From Luzula sylvatica (Eukaryota; Streptophyta; Magnoliopsida; Poales; Juncaceae): a DNA stretch of 64,000 bases. The stretch spans positions 3,606,001 through 3,670,000 of the forward strand of contig OX326958.1 in NCBI GenBank assembly GCA_946800325.1. The letters run 5' to 3'. Shown here one piece after another: positions 63,276-64,000 of this stretch. A program made the position numbers and the translations under genes. Position 1 is the first letter of the stretch. Every line of letters starts with the position of its first letter. The notes under the pieces are model-generated. The model had not been told where the DNA came from, did no database searches, and saw only the letters and a program-made list of their open reading frames with translations.

Positions 63276-64000
63276 ACTGAAGTCTAGCATCTTCAAAAAA
63301 TTCAATTAAGATATTTTTCAAAAAATGTTAAAATTGAAGTGTAACACAAGCAAAATACTCAATTTTCATGTTGTACTCAAAATACTCCGTAATTGAAGAC
63401 TAACACACACAAATTTCAATTGTTTCAAAAATTTCTTAAAAATGCTAAATCTGAAGTCTAGCATCTTCAAAAAATAAAATTAAGATATTTTTTAAAAAAT
63501 GTTAAAATTGAAGTGTAACACAAGGAAAATACTCAATTTTCAATTCGTACTAAAAATACTCCGTAATTGAAGACTAACACACAGAAATTTCAATTTTTTC
63601 AAAAATGTCTTAAAAATGATAAGACTCAAGTCTAACATCTTCAAAAAATTCAATTGAGATATTTTTTAAAAAATGTTAAAATTGAAGTGTAACACTAGCA
63701 AAATACTCAATTTTCATGTTGTACTCAAAATACTCCGTAATTGAAGACTAACACACACAAATTTTAATTTTTTCAAAAATTTCTTAAAAATGCTAAATCT
63801 GAAGTCTAGCAACTTCAAAAAATTCAATTAAAATATTTTTTAAAAAATGTTAAAATTGAAGTGTAACACTAGCAAAATACTCAATTTTCATGTTGTACTC
63901 AAAATACTCCGTAATTGAAGACTAACACACACAAATTTCAATTTTTTCAAAAATTTCTTAAAAATGCTAAAACTGAAGTCTAGCATCTTCAAAAAATTCA

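Larger units (their letters stand above)
62200..63336. repeat. Duplication of about 4 monomers (offset 696 bp)
   Basis: TAACACAAACAAATTTCAATTG, an ACACAAAC variant of the usual ACACACAC, occurs at 62361 and 63057 (counting from ACAAAC), 696 bp apart. In each case it is followed by the same monomer with ATACTCTATTTTC. The second copy carries private changes such as AATGAAGATATTTTATT near 62,956. Confidence 0.65.
1..64000. repeat. Satellite DNA array of 174-bp monomers, whole window
   Basis: The window is filled end to end by about 368 head-to-tail copies of one AT-rich monomer. Successive copies of the segment beginning ACTGAAGTCT or a close variant lie 174 bp apart over most of the array, for example at 63450, 63624, 63798 and 63972. 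At the left end the spacing varies, for example 1, 176 and 342. One typical monomer counts 39 G+C in 174 bases, about 22%. I saw no inverted copy and no sequence unrelated to the monomer. Array length, monomer length close to one nucleosome and higher-order repeats fit a centromeric or pericentromeric satellite of a eukaryote; that role is inferred. The family and species are not recognised. No match to the mammalian CENP-B box was noticed. Confidence 0.98.
62803..64000. repeat. HOR-C unit, partial, running off the window
   Basis: This is the start of another HOR-C unit, about 7 monomers, cut by the window end inside sub-repeat 1. Its order of variants follows the unit at 59845: the CAATTCGTAC monomer near 63,540, then GATAAGACTCAAG near 63,618, then CACTAGC monomers. 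The array therefore continues to the right. Confidence 0.8.

Noticed and set aside
1..64000. CRISPR array
   Set aside because: The repeats are 174 bp and directly adjacent, and the regions between conserved blocks are themselves repeated. There are no unique spacers.
1..64000. Bacterial terminators or promoters from T-runs and TATA-like tracts
   Set aside because: T-runs and A/T tracts are part of every monomer and have no GC-rich stem or associated gene. They carry no positional information here.
1..64000. CENP-B box
   Set aside because: The TTCG of the TTCGTAC variant is the only partial resemblance I noticed; the GC-rich remainder of the box is absent.
1..64000. Telomeric repeat or rDNA spacer
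   Set aside because: The unit is far longer than a telomere repeat, and no rRNA-like sequence occurs anywhere in the window.

Overview
The whole window is one tandem-repeat (satellite DNA) array. I see no gene, RNA gene, transposon or unrelated insertion in it. The unit is an AT-rich monomer of usually 174 bp (about 77-78% A+T by hand count on one monomer), repeated head-to-tail about 368 times, and every copy I read is in the same orientation. This is typical of a eukaryotic centromeric or pericentromeric satellite, and such a long unbroken stretch suggests a long-read chromosome assembly. I do not recognise the family and cannot name the organism from sequence alone.

Each monomer consists of three diverged sub-repeats of about 57, 59 and 58 bp. 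All three share the core TGAAG-N2-TAACA-N4-CAAA-N(2-4)-TCAATT, so the 174-bp unit probably arose as a trimer of an older 58-bp repeat. Two layers of higher-order repeat (HOR) lie above it, in which blocks of distinct monomer variants recur in fixed order.

Layout. (A) 1-8,690: a HOR of about 4,169 bp (24 monomers), present as a full copy, a copy lacking 6 monomers (3,129 bp) and a partial copy. (Mosaic) 8,691-12,515: local duplications and an older partial copy of the next HOR. (B) 12,516-26,400: a HOR of 5,396 bp (31 monomers), present as a 19-monomer deleted copy, a full copy and a rearranged copy carrying a 2,442-bp repeat. (Transition) 26,401-40,357: smaller duplications of 6, 9 and 13 monomers, one truncated 113-bp monomer and the last copies of a variant typical of the left side. 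(C) 40,358-64,000: a more uniform domain with a 3,306-bp (19-monomer) HOR in complete, shortened and locally expanded forms, including a very recent tandem duplication at about 52.1-59.1 kb.

The left third varies in monomer length (about 166-175 bp) and T-run length. The right third is nearly all exactly 174 bp and much more uniform. I infer that the array becomes younger or more actively homogenised to the right. Nearly all block offsets are whole multiples of about 174 bp, as expected from in-register unequal exchange. The few open reading frames arise from chance loss of a recurring stop codon and are not annotated as genes.
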